64,000 bases of DNA from Flavobacterium circumlabens. GTDB lineage: Bacteria; Bacteroidota; Bacteroidia; Flavobacteriales; Flavobacteriaceae. The stretch lies in the NCBI RefSeq assembly GCF_004345565.1, contig NZ_SLWA01000005.1, forward strand, positions 268,398 through 332,397, written 5' to 3'. Positions 17,596 to 25,669 of this stretch are shown in pieces. Both the position numbers and the translations under genes were made by a program. A model generated the notes under the pieces. The model did not search any database. It worked only from the letters and a program-made list of their open reading frames with translations, and was not told where the DNA came from. The stretch's first letter is position 1; every line of letters begins with the position of its first letter.

Positions 17596-18429
17596 CTACT
17601 TTATCTTCTTAATCAGTTTAGCTTCTTCAGAAAAACGGGTAAGCTGTATCGTTGGATTTCCAAAAAGAGAAAGTTCTGCTTTGTCTCCAGCGGCTATCGA
17701 AATAGAAGTTTCTGCTAAAATACTCGCCGTTGCATAATTTTCAACAGTAACATTCGATTCTTTTAAAGTGAATTTTGTTCCGATAAAAACAGAATTGTTG
17801 TCTAGGCGAATGGTTGCTTTTTCAGCAATACCTTCAATAGTAGCCACTGCTTTCTGATACAAATCACATTTGAATTTTATCGCAGAAACCAATGTTTTGA
17901 CAGAAGCGTTTTTACTTAATTGTAAATTAGCATCCTCTGCTTTTACGTTTAATTCCGTTTTTGATTTGTCATCAGCTATCAGGGAGAATTTTTTCGAATT
18001 TACATTCAGGAATAATTTTGAATAATCAAAGCTGTTAAAGGTAATGTCGTCCAGCTGAAGTTCCTGAATGGCGTAAATAGCAGCTTCATTTTTAGCAATA
18101 ACACTCTTCAGTGATTTTGTATAGGTCACACGGACAATCAATTTTTTAAAAATGGAACTTTCTTTTGAGGTATACAAACGAAGTGTACGGTCTCTTAGAT
18201 CCATTCCGATAATATCGTGAAGATTGTCGTCGGCTTCGATTTTGATTTCGTTTTTTTCTCCTCTTTCTAAATAAACTTCTAAATTATCGTCGGCTTCAAT
18301 ACCATCAAATTCCCCGACTTCCTTTATAGAAGTGGTAACGATTTTAGATCCTTTTATTTTTTCTCTCTTTTGGGCAAAAGTGAATGTGGTAACCAATAAT
18401 AATAGGAGTAGGGCTGTGTTTTTTTTCAT
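17596..18429 (-). CDS. Exported GIN domain (DUF2807) protein
   Basis: A 277-residue protein with an N-terminal signal peptide (LLLLLVTTFTFAQ) and a putative auto-transporter adhesin, head GIN domain (DUF2807), which forms a right-handed beta-helix-like fold. Recognition comes from the paired openings IKEVGEFDGIEADDNLEVYLERG and EIKIEADDNLHDII (residues about 35-73), typical of this family, followed by alternating short beta-strand repeats. Function is unknown; these genes commonly follow PspC-domain genes in Bacteroidetes. A strong terminator hairpin lies between it and the previous GIN gene, so its expression may be lower or separate. Confidence 0.85.
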   Translation of the reverse strand: MKKNTALLLLLLVTTFTFAQKREKIKGSKIVTTSIKEVGEFDGIEADDNLEVYLERGEKNEIKIEADDNLHDIIGMDLRDRTLRLYTSKESSIFKKLIVRVTYTKSLKSVIAKNEAAIYAIQELQLDDITFNSFDYSKLFLNVNSKKFSLIADDKSKTELNVKAEDANLQLSKNASVKTLVSAIKFKCDLYQKAVATIEGIAEKATIRLDNNSVFIGTKFTLKESNVTVENYATASILAETSISIAAGDKAELSLFGNPTIQLTRFSEEAKLIKKIK

Positions 18430-18451
18430 TAATGCTGGATTTGATTTTCAC

Positions 18452-18498
18452 AAATATAAAAAAATCATCCACTTTCGATGAATGATTTTTTTATATTT
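18452..18498. terminator. Hairpin terminator between the two GIN genes
   Basis: A perfect 17-base stem (18452-18468 with 18482-18498, containing seven A and seven T in a row) around a short loop. It can act in either direction. Confidence 0.75.
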
Positions 18499-18514
18499 AA
18501 CAGATAAATATTCT

Positions 18515-19249
18515 TTACCCCTGGCTGATACTTCCTCCCGAATTCGCAGTTTTCTCAATTGATTTTGGTGTACTGTCATAATTGATACTTGCTCCGCTGC
18601 TGGCTTCAGCTTTCAGGCTTACAATTGGATGAACGCTTACATTAGCTCCGCTTGAAGCTTCTGCCGTAACATCATTTGCCAATAATTTCTGTGCATTGAT
18701 AGTAGATCCGCTTGAGGCTGAAGTTGAGATTTTCAGAGCTTTTCCTTCCACTCTCACCGAACTTCCGCTGCCGGTATCAACCGTAATATTGTCAGATTCC
18801 AGCTTCACATCCATAGTTGCGGCACTTGAAGTTTCCAAATCAATATCCATCCCTTCAATAATGCCTGTGCTTACTACAGAAGAAGCGCTTGAAGCTTCTA
18901 TCCTGTCAATTTTAGGCATTTTTACAGTTACTTTTTTCTTGGTAACATCTCTAAAAGAACTGTATTTACATTTAATGATTAAAGTTCCGTTTTCAACTTT
19001 AGTAGTGATTTCTTTCTGTAAGTTGTCATCCGCTTCCACAACAATTTCAGTTGCATCGGCTTGTTCGATTACTAAATCGATCGCGTTGCTTACGGATATT
19101 TTTGTAAAATCTCCCTGAACGATTCTTTTTTCAGTTGTAACATTTCCGCTTCCTTCAATGGAGTTTCCATTAAAGTTACAAGAAGCAAACAATAAAGCGG
19201 TAATGGTCGCAACGACGAATTTTGTAATATGAATGATTATTTTTATCAT
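18515..19249 (-). CDS. GIN domain (DUF2807) lipoprotein
   Basis: A 244-residue lipoprotein: the signal ends in LLFASCN, a lipobox with Cys at about residue 24. The mature part is a head GIN domain with VSNAIDLVIEQADATEIVVEADDNL near 51-75 and repeated serine/alanine-rich beta turns (EASSASSVV, ETSSAATMD, EASSGANVS). It starts four bases before the PspC gene stop boundary and is surely in the PadR-PspC-GIN operon. A paralog of the downstream GIN gene. Confidence 0.85.
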   Translation of the reverse strand: MIKIIIHITKFVVATITALLFASCNFNGNSIEGSGNVTTEKRIVQGDFTKISVSNAIDLVIEQADATEIVVEADDNLQKEITTKVENGTLIIKCKYSSFRDVTKKKVTVKMPKIDRIEASSASSVVSTGIIEGMDIDLETSSAATMDVKLESDNITVDTGSGSSVRVEGKALKISTSASSGSTINAQKLLANDVTAEASSGANVSVHPIVSLKAEASSGASINYDSTPKSIEKTANSGGSISQG

Positions 19250-19252
19250 GGC

Positions 19253-20974
19253 TTAGTTAATTTTGATTATAACTCCGTTTTTGTCAGTGGTTAGCTTTCC
19301 TTTAGTTTTTTTTCCGTTTAAAACTTCTTTTCCGTTAATTTTAACCGAAACTTCATTTATGGTATCATTATCAGCAGTAGTTTCTTCTTCTACATCATCA
19401 TAATCATTTTCTTCTGATGGGCAATTCAGGCATTTGATTTTTGAACCTTCTACTTTATAGTTGTAATTACCACTAAAGTGCAGGTTAAAGAAATCATCTT
19501 CTGAATCATCATAATCTTGTACAGAAGCGTCCGGTTTGAATAATTGCCCTTCCGGAAGGTATAAAAACACATCTACTTCCTGACCTCTGAATTTGTTTTT
19601 TACATCCGTAAGAAAATAATTATCCAAAATTAAATGATTTCCTGTGATTTGAAACTTATAATTGATTTTTTCTGCTCTTTGCTTGGCAGAAATAAACGAA
19701 TTTCCTCTGGCACTTTTTTCTATTTGAAGAAAAGGAGCAGCTTCATCCGTATGTAAAACGTGCAAACGAACATCATTTGAATATAATAATTGGTGGTTGG
19801 CCGAATCTTGTACGAATTCAAATTCTCTGTAATGATTCAAATCTTTTGCGTAATAATCATTGTATTTGAATTTGATGAACAAAGTATCTTTTGGACTGAT
19901 ATTGATTGCTTTTTTCTCTACCGTTTTATTGTCGTAGGAGATTTCAGTAGCTTGTTTGATTCCGATGCTGATGGCAATGGCAACTGCTATAATCCAGATC
20001 GCTAACAAAGTATATTTGGTAATATTCCCGATAGATTTTAAGTTTGGAGATAACAATTTGAAACCTAAAAGGGTCAAAAAGAAGAACGGAATTCCAACAG
20101 CAAAGAACATTAACAAACCAAATGACCATATCGGATAATCGGTAAAGTTTCCTGCTTCTACAAAGTTTTGCCAAGGAAAATCAACAAAAACATTGGTTCC
20201 TAAAGTAAACACACCAATCAATAACATGATCAGAACACTAATTCCGGACATGATCAGGATTACGCCTAAAAACTTTGCGAAGATTTTAAAAACCGTCATT
20301 ATAAAGTCTCCAAATGAACTACTTATTCTCTCAGCTCCCGACTTTACCTGGTTTCCCATTGCGTCATAATCTGCATTTTTAAATTTATCAGACAACGATT
20401 CGATTTCCTCACGTACCTTTTTTTCAATGTTCGAAATGGTTACCGGCTCACCCGTCATTTCCAGTTTTTCAGAGGTTGTAATCGCTTCCGGAGTTACAAC
20501 CCAAAGTACAAAATAAGCTAAAATTCCAGTTCCGAAACCTGCGAAAACAAATATTAGGAAAATGATTTTGATCCAGACAGCGTCAACTCCGAAATAATGT
20601 CCTAAACCGGTAGCAACACCGCCAACCATACCTTTTTCTTTATCACGGTATAATTTTTTATGCTTTCTGTTACTGTAATCATTAAAAGACTGGCTTGATT
20701 TTCCTTCGTCTTCAATGATGTAATCTTCTGGCTGTCCCATAACAGCAATCACCTCGTCAATGTCTTTCAATCCCACAACATGTTTTTCGCTTTTTTGTTT
20801 TTCTGTTAATAGTTCAGAAAAACGCATTTCGATATCTTTAATAATTTCATCCTGACCAGACGAATTGTTTAATGATCGTTTTATAGCGTCAAAATAACGA
20901 GTTAGTTTCAAATATGCGTCTTCATCAATGTGAAAAGACATACCTCCTAAGTTTATATTTACTGTTTTGTTCAT
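19253..20974 (-). CDS. PspC domain membrane protein
   Basis: A 573-residue inner-membrane protein. The N-terminal 90 residues are a soluble helical region with MNKTVNINLGGMSFHIDEDAYL; the PspC domain follows (KLYRDKEKGMVGGVATGLGHYFGVD near 109-133, then a hydrophobic helix to about 163). Further membrane segments lie at roughly 228-262, 280-305 and 320-340, and the C-terminal 230 residues are a beta-rich soluble region, probably periplasmic. PspC domains take part in envelope-stress sensing in other bacteria; a role here is inference. Upstream PadR gene ends two bases before its start. Confidence 0.88.
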   Translation of the reverse strand: MNKTVNINLGGMSFHIDEDAYLKLTRYFDAIKRSLNNSSGQDEIIKDIEMRFSELLTEKQKSEKHVVGLKDIDEVIAVMGQPEDYIIEDEGKSSQSFNDYSNRKHKKLYRDKEKGMVGGVATGLGHYFGVDAVWIKIIFLIFVFAGFGTGILAYFVLWVVTPEAITTSEKLEMTGEPVTISNIEKKVREEIESLSDKFKNADYDAMGNQVKSGAERISSSFGDFIMTVFKIFAKFLGVILIMSGISVLIMLLIGVFTLGTNVFVDFPWQNFVEAGNFTDYPIWSFGLLMFFAVGIPFFFLTLLGFKLLSPNLKSIGNITKYTLLAIWIIAVAIAISIGIKQATEISYDNKTVEKKAINISPKDTLFIKFKYNDYYAKDLNHYREFEFVQDSANHQLLYSNDVRLHVLHTDEAAPFLQIEKSARGNSFISAKQRAEKINYKFQITGNHLILDNYFLTDVKNKFRGQEVDVFLYLPEGQLFKPDASVQDYDDSEDDFFNLHFSGNYNYKVEGSKIKCLNCPSEENDYDDVEEETTADNDTINEVSVKINGKEVLNGKKTKGKLTTDKNGVIIKIN

Positions 20975-20976
20975 GA

Positions 20977-21309
20977 TTATTGATTTTGATTGGTGATTAG
21001 TTTTACGGCATCAGACAATTCTGTCCAGGTTCCGCTAAGTTCGTTTAAAAATGTTTGTCCTATTTCGGTTAACCCATAATATTTCCGTGGTGGTCCTGAA
21101 GTTGATTCTTCCCAGCGATAATTGAGCAAACCGTCGTTTTTCAGCCTGGTTAACAGAGGGTAAACTGTTCCCTCAACCACTAGTAATTTGGCGTTTTTTA
21201 AAGTGTCTAATATTTCTGATGTGTATGCATCTTTTTCTTTTAGTACGGATAAGATACAAAACTCAAGAACACCTTTGCGCATCTGTGCTTTTGTGTTTTC
21301 AATGTTCAT
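20977..21309 (-). CDS. PadR family transcriptional regulator
   Basis: A 110-residue winged-helix protein. The PadR signature is clear: RKGVLEFCILSVLKEKDAYTSEIL (about 12-35), VVEGTVYPLLTRLKNDGLLNYRWEES (about 44-69) and GPPRKYYGLTEIGQTFL (about 72-88). It is the first gene of the operon with PspC and GIN proteins and most likely controls that operon in response to an unknown signal. Confidence 0.93.
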   Translation of the reverse strand: MNIENTKAQMRKGVLEFCILSVLKEKDAYTSEILDTLKNAKLLVVEGTVYPLLTRLKNDGLLNYRWEESTSGPPRKYYGLTEIGQTFLNELSGTWTELSDAVKLITNQNQ

Positions 21310-21436
21310 AATTTCATTTTGTTTTTTTTAGATTGAACAATTCGTTTTTTGATTGATGATGATTGATTGATGATTGATTTCGAATTTATTCTTTTGGAAT
21401 GAGTTCGTATATCGTATAACTTTTAATCTTTTGAAA

Positions 21437-21916
21437 TTACTTTATAAAAGGAATCGTCATAGGATACTTGTAATATTCTCCGTTTGATGTTTTTATAGAA
21501 GCGTAAATCACTAAAAAGAATTCAACTACTTTTAATAATCCGAAAAGTAAAACGGCCGTTGCCCCAATACTGATTAATCCAATGTTTCCCTCAAAATTAA
21601 AATTTCTGATTACGAAATCTTCGTCATTAAAAACAGCTTCCATTGGCAGGTTTTGAAGAAATACGATTATAAAAATCGGAATCGCAATTAAAGACAGAAC
21701 CAAAGTATAAAGCAATAGACTTAATTGAAAATTCAAGGTCTGTTTTCCGTGGTGATTTGCAAATTCTGATTTGTCTTTGTAACTCGTCCAGATTAAAATT
21801 GGAAAAATATAATTTCCAAAAGGAATGATGTACTGGCTTAATGTACTTAAATGTGTGAATGTTGCAGTGTTCTTTTCTGATGTTGTTTCCATGATGAGTG
21901 GTGTTGTTGTTTCCAT
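21437..21916 (-). CDS. DUF4870 family membrane protein
   Basis: A 159-residue integral membrane protein. The DUF4870 core is visible: FTHLSTLSQYIIPFGNYIFPILIW near 20-43, the NHHGKQTLNFQLSLLLYTLV motif near 54-73, and two further hydrophobic segments. An alternative start at the second Met of the first nine residues is possible. Function unknown. It lies upstream of the PadR operon on the same strand with a 127-base gap, and has its own -7 element. Confidence 0.82.
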   Translation of the reverse strand: METTTPLIMETTSEKNTATFTHLSTLSQYIIPFGNYIFPILIWTSYKDKSEFANHHGKQTLNFQLSLLLYTLVLSLIAIPIFIIVFLQNLPMEAVFNDEDFVIRNFNFEGNIGLISIGATAVLLFGLLKVVEFFLVIYASIKTSNGEYYKYPMTIPFIK

Positions 21917-21944
21917 GATTAAAAGTATATAGTATTTTCTTATG

Positions 21945-21952
21945 CAAATATA
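21945..21952 (-). promoter_or_regulatory. Candidate -7 promoter element of the DUF4870 gene
   Basis: On the minus strand TATATTTG (TAnnTTTG) lies 28 bases before the ATG. No TTG at the right distance. Confidence 0.4.
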
Positions 21953-22146
21953 TGGTTAAAAGACAGTATCTTGTTTTGCATAGTACCAAATATTAACAAA
22001 TTTTTAACAAATTTAAAATTTAATTGGGAAATAAAAAAGACTAAAAATCAGTGTCAATGCCTTGTTTTATTGCCCTTTTAGGAAAGTAAAAACAATTTAT
22101 TGTGCGTGCATAGTTTTTTTGTATTTTTACATAAAAAATAAATCAC

Positions 22147-22599
22147 ATGGCAGTTTCAGTTTCCAAACTCAACAAATTTGTATTATTCAAATTACCATCG
22201 GCGTATATTTGTGGCGTTCGTGTAAAAGCGATCGATAAGGACAGTTGTATCGTAAGTGTAAAACACCGTTGGATCAACCAGAATCCTTTTAATTCGATGT
22301 ATTTCGCTGTTCAGGCAATGGCCGCCGAATTAACAACGGGAGCTTTGGTTATTTCTCAAATCCAGGAAAGCGGAAAAAAAATTTCCATGCTGGTGGCCAA
22401 TAATAAAGGAAACTTTACTAAAAAAGCAACAGGCAGAATTACATTTGTTTGTAATGATGGGCATTTAATTGCCGAAGCCATTGAAAAGACAATTGCAACA
22501 GGCGAGGGACAAACCTTCTGGATGAAATCGATTGGAACAGATGAAAAAGGAATTCAGGTTTCAGAAATGGATTTTGAATGGAGCGTTCGTATTAAATAG
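22147..22599 (+). CDS. DUF4442 hotdog-fold protein (thioesterase-like)
   Basis: A 150-residue soluble protein of the DUF4442 family, related to hotdog-fold acyl-CoA thioesterases. Support: KLPSAYICGVRVKAIDKDSCIVSVKHRWINQNPFNSMYFAVQ spans residues about 17-58 and carries the family's N-P-F-x-S-M-Y/H-F-A-x-Q motif, with EKTIATGEGQTFWMKS near the end. Substrate unknown. Alone in its transcription unit, convergent with a small Cys-rich gene. Confidence 0.85.
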   Translation: MAVSVSKLNKFVLFKLPSAYICGVRVKAIDKDSCIVSVKHRWINQNPFNSMYFAVQAMAAELTTGALVISQIQESGKKISMLVANNKGNFTKKATGRITFVCNDGHLIAEAIEKTIATGEGQTFWMKSIGTDEKGIQVSEMDFEWSVRIK

Positions 22600-22600
22600 T

Positions 22601-22700
22601 TTTTTTTGCCACGAATTTCACGAATTTCCACTAATTATTTTTTACAAAATGGATCAGCATTTTGAATTTGTGAAAATTCGTGAAATTCGTGGCAAAAAAA
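22601..22700. repeat. Intergenic inverted repeat, CCACGAATT family
   Basis: The arm at 22601-22627 (TTTTTTTGCC, then ACGAATTTCACGAATTT) is matched by its near-perfect reverse complement at 22674-22700. Each arm carries two tandem CACGAATTT words. It lies just after the DUF4442 stop, before a separate terminator hairpin. Confidence 0.8.
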
Positions 22701-22710
22701 AATACGCATA

Positions 22711-22742
22711 AAAAAGACCTCAACTATTTGAGGTCTTTTTTT
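22711..22742. terminator. Bidirectional terminator
   Basis: AAAAAGACCTCAA pairs with TTGAGGTCTTTTT around a four-base loop, with A and T runs on either side, between convergent genes. Confidence 0.85.
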
Positions 22743-22759
22743 ATGGAATAAATGCCATC

Positions 22760-22924
22760 TTATTTTTTAACGCAACACGTTTTTTTGTCTTTTTTTACTG
22801 CATCTGTTTTTGTGCAGCAAGACTCTTTTTTAGCTTTTTCTTTTTTTGCTGCTGGTTTAGTTTCCTGCGCCACTATGCCAATTGAAAATAAAGCCACAGT
22901 CAGAAAGGTAATTACTTTTGTCAT
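22760..22924 (-). CDS. Small exported Cys/Lys-rich protein
   Basis: A 54-residue reading frame with a clear signal peptide (MTKVITFLTVALFSIGIVAQ) and a mature part of about 34 residues made mostly of Lys, Ala and two CC pairs (KESCCTKTD and KKTCCVKK). The codon content is coherent and a bidirectional terminator lies just past its stop, supporting a real gene. The CC-rich, lysine-rich pattern recalls the larger Cys-rich protein at 30087-30470 (DCCTKDCC), which starts a copper operon, so metal binding is a reasonable guess. I do not recognise a named family. Confidence 0.7.
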   Translation of the reverse strand: MTKVITFLTVALFSIGIVAQETKPAAKKEKAKKESCCTKTDAVKKDKKTCCVKK

Positions 22925-23033
22925 TTTTTTGTTTTTTGGTGTTGATGATTCAATTTTGATGCATCAAATATAACGCGAATTGGGATTTGTAAGAATAATT
23001 AAGTTGTTAATGTTTTTGTAAATAAACAACCCA

Positions 23034-23672
23034 TTATTGCCAAACCTTATTAACATGCTTTTGCCACAGTTTTTTCGCATACTCCCTAAATGCTGCAGGG
23101 CCTTCGTTAAAAGCTTTGTCAAAAGTATATTTTCCGCCTAAGTAACGCTTCTCCTCTACCTTCACCTTATTTTCCCCACGCATTGAAAATTTTTCATTGT
23201 TCTCGTGCATAATTATTTTCATAGTCGAAGGACTAACATCTCCGTGACAAACAGTGGTGTACATGACCCAAATTTCAGCTATTCCGTCTTTGTTCAGATC
23301 AGTAATGCTGAAAGTGTTTTTTACAAAGTTCGCTTCTATTTCTACTGGACAGTCATGAATAAAATCATAGATTTTCCAGTTCAGCGCTGCATTTTTTCCG
23401 GATACAATATAATGGTAAGCATATAATGCGGCATCACGGGAATCTTCACTATCAGAGTTTTTAGTCGTGAATTCCCCTGTTTCAGTCAACAAAACAATAT
23501 TCTCTCCAAGTTTGTCATTCCAGGATACTGCGTTTTTGACATTACCGGTGTATTTTATCTCTTTTGGAATTTTATTCGGATCTGTTTTTTTGGGAAGAAT
23601 GGTCGTATTCTGGCCAATAAGTTTTGCGGAAAGGATGGTAAGCAGGACCAGAAACTTAATTTTATTTTTCAT
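23034..23672 (-). CDS. Exported protein, resembles the M949_RS01915 surface-polysaccharide family
   Basis: A 212-residue protein with a signal peptide (FLVLLTILSAKLIGQ). The mature part contains TDLNKDGIAEIWVMYTTVCHGDVSP (about 121-145), an acidic FG-GAP/calcium-loop-like stretch, and NAVSWNDKLGENIVLLTETGEF near 47-68. This pattern resembles Bacteroidetes proteins annotated as M949_RS01915 family surface polysaccharide biosynthesis proteins; the match is from memory and tentative, and the function is not biochemically proven. Stands alone. Confidence 0.7.
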   Translation of the reverse strand: MKNKIKFLVLLTILSAKLIGQNTTILPKKTDPNKIPKEIKYTGNVKNAVSWNDKLGENIVLLTETGEFTTKNSDSEDSRDAALYAYHYIVSGKNAALNWKIYDFIHDCPVEIEANFVKNTFSITDLNKDGIAEIWVMYTTVCHGDVSPSTMKIIMHENNEKFSMRGENKVKVEEKRYLGGKYTFDKAFNEGPAAFREYAKKLWQKHVNKVWQ

Positions 23673-23714
23673 TTGCTAGGCTTTTGTTTTATTTAAGGTG
23701 TAAAAAAATCAGTA

Positions 23715-24035
23715 TTACTTAGTATTACGATTGTAATTTCTCTTAATAAAATATTGAATGAATATGGTTATTACTAAAATTATTATAAAAATAAATTCGA
23801 CAAAAATTAATCCTAACAAAGGCATTCCGCAACGGATTTGTCCATTTGAATTAATTCTGAGATTGTGTGAAACGATTTGAAAAGCCAAATAGGAGAATAC
23901 TGTTTGTGAAAGAAAGCTAATTACGCTGACTTTAAAAAAAGATAATTTTATAGTTTCAGGCTTAAAGTTTCTTCCAAAGATAATTTGAAAAATCAGAGGT
24001 AAAACAAGTAATAAAAAAGGATTGATTCCGTACAT
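23715..24035 (-). CDS. Small hypothetical membrane protein
   Basis: A 106-residue protein with about three hydrophobic segments (about 5-20, 35-55 and 72-94) and a basic C-terminus (KRNYNRNTK). It has no family I recognise. It follows an exported-protein gene in minus-strand order and may be independent. Confidence 0.6.
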   Translation of the reverse strand: MYGINPFLLLVLPLIFQIIFGRNFKPETIKLSFFKVSVISFLSQTVFSYLAFQIVSHNLRINSNGQIRCGMPLLGLIFVEFIFIIILVITIFIQYFIKRNYNRNTK

Positions 24036-24136
24036 GAATTTAAAGAGTTTTTGTTGGTTTTGCTCATTTCAAAAGTAATGCCAGTTCCTGAAAGATAGTT
24101 ATACTTTTATAAATTCATTTCGATAAATAGGAATCA

Positions 24137-24505
24137 TTAGCTTGTTTTTAGTGAAGACAAAACCTTCTCTTTCAAGCGCTGCTTATCTCCCCATTCTTTC
24201 AAATGATTGATAAACGGAATCAGTTCCATGCCAATGTCGGTTAAAGAATATTCTACTTTTGGCGGCACTTCATGGTACACTTTTCTGGAGACCAATTCAT
24301 CCTCTTCGAGTTCTCTTAAAGTCTGGGTCAGCATTTTGGGCGTTACATCTACAAGAGTTTTTCGTAATTCGCCATAACGTAGTATATTTTTATTACTCAA
24401 ATTCCATAAAATCCTTCCTTTGTATTTACCGCCAATTCTCTTAAAAGCGTAGTCAACGGAGCAAACTACATCTGTACAACCGTCTGTATAATTATTTTTC
24501 GCCAT
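24137..24505 (-). CDS. HxlR family transcriptional regulator
   Basis: A winged-helix regulator of the HxlR/MarR-like family. I prefer the ATG at 24505 (MAKNNYTDGCTDVVCSVDYA) over an ATG ten codons upstream; the product is 122 residues. The signature GGKYKGRILWNLSNKNILRYGELRKTL and VTPKMLTQTLRELEEDELVSRKVYHEVPPKVEYSLTD is complete. Two cysteines near the N-terminus (about 10 and 15) could serve as a redox switch, as in some HxlR proteins; this is inference. It faces a quinone-oxidoreductase gene, the classic arrangement for local control. Confidence 0.92.
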   Translation of the reverse strand: MAKNNYTDGCTDVVCSVDYAFKRIGGKYKGRILWNLSNKNILRYGELRKTLVDVTPKMLTQTLRELEEDELVSRKVYHEVPPKVEYSLTDIGMELIPFINHLKEWGDKQRLKEKVLSSLKTS

Positions 24506-24578
24506 TTTTTTAATTTTTAAATCCTTGATAATCAATAATAGTATACTTTTGGTGTGTAGGGTACAAAAAAGTGCATAC

Positions 24579-24609
24579 TTGTGGCAAAGATACTGATATT
24601 ATACTTTTG
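24579..24609 (+). promoter_or_regulatory. Promoter of the oxidoreductase gene
   Basis: TTG (24579-24581), 20-base spacer, TACTTTTG (24602-24609): an exact Bacteroidetes match 23 bases before the ATG. The word ATACTTTTG also occurs at 24543-24551, and together with GTGCATAC it may form HxlR binding sites. Confidence 0.65.
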
Positions 24610-24631
24610 TACTTTAATTTTAAAATAAATT

Positions 24632-25574
24632 ATGATGAAAGCAATTATATTGAATGAAGCAGGACCTGCATCCAACTTTAAATATGTAGATATTCCGAAA
24701 CCGGAAATTAACGCTGATGAGGTTTTAGTAAAGTGCCTTGAGTATCAATCCGGTTGATTACAAAACAAGGTCTTCTGAAGGTGGGATCAAACGTTTTTTT
24801 GAAGACGAACGTCCGGTTATTTTAGGCTGGGATTTGTCCGGGACCATAGTGGAAACCGGGAAAGAGGTTACGGATTTTAAACTAAACGATGAAGTATTCG
24901 GAATGGTAAACTTTCCCGGAAAAGGAAAAGCTTACGCAGAATATGTTGCGGTTCCGGCTTCGCATTTGGCTTTAAAACCAGAAAATATTTCGCATGAAGA
25001 AGCGGCAGCGGGAACACTTGCTTTGCTTACAGCCTGGCAGGCTCTGGTTACGAACGGAAAAATAAAAGAAGGGGATAAAGTTTTAATTCATGGTGCATCG
25101 GGCGGAGTAGGGCATTATGCCACACAAATTGCCAGACACTTTAAAGCGCATGTAATCGGAACTTCCTCTGAGAAAAATAAAGAGTTTGTTTTGCAAAACG
25201 GAGCCGATCAGCATATTGATTATACCAAAACAGATTTTGAAAAGGAAGTTTCTGATGTGGATTTGGTTTTAAATTCAATTTCAGATGCCATCAACAATCG
25301 TTCGGTCGATGTGGTAAAACCAGGCGGAAAAATCATTTATATTTTAGGTGCAATTGCTCCGGAATATGCAGAAAAAGCCAAAAACAAGAATGTCGATTTA
25401 TTTGCTATTCTGGTTGAATCTTCCGGTGCTGATATGAAAGCTGTTGCTGATTTAATGCAAAAAGGAAGTATCAAATCGCATGTGTCACAAATATTTTCAT
25501 TTGATGAAATGGACAAAGCACATTTGCAATTAGAGACCGGAAGAACAGTGGGTAAAATTGTAATTAAGCTTTAA
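24632..25574 (+). pseudogene. NADP-dependent quinone oxidoreductase / zinc-less alcohol dehydrogenase, frameshifted
   Basis: The reading frame from ATG 24632 (MMKAIILNEAG...) gives the N-terminal strand of an MDR-family oxidoreductase, ending in VLVK, and then meets a stop at about 24755. The rest of the protein continues in another frame from about 24736 (ALSINPVDYKTR). A change of one base, or a short deletion, near 24733-24736 would join them into about 313 residues. The remainder is normal: GWDLSGTIVETGKEV near the middle and the NADP-binding HGASGGVGHYATQIARH. Divergent from an HxlR regulator; probably a quinone or electrophile detoxification enzyme. As written, the gene is broken unless the base call is wrong. 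Confidence 0.85.
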
Positions 25575-25590
25575 TCGCATTCATTTAAAT

Positions 25591-25633
25591 AAAAAACATC
25601 CGTTCGTAGTTAGTAGGAATGGATGTTTTTTTT
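25591..25633. terminator. Bidirectional terminator
   Basis: AAAAAACATCCGTTC (25591-25605) and GAATGGATGTTTTTT pair with one mismatch around an 11-base loop, between the oxidoreductase and the convergent multicopper oxidase. Confidence 0.8.
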
Positions 25634-25669
25634 GTTTAAATACAATAAGAACAGTTTAAAATCTAACGG

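Noticed and set aside
22752..22973. Plus-strand frame opposite the small Cys-rich gene
   Set aside because: The minus-strand frame has a signal peptide and CC motifs and explains the sequence; the plus frame is its shadow.
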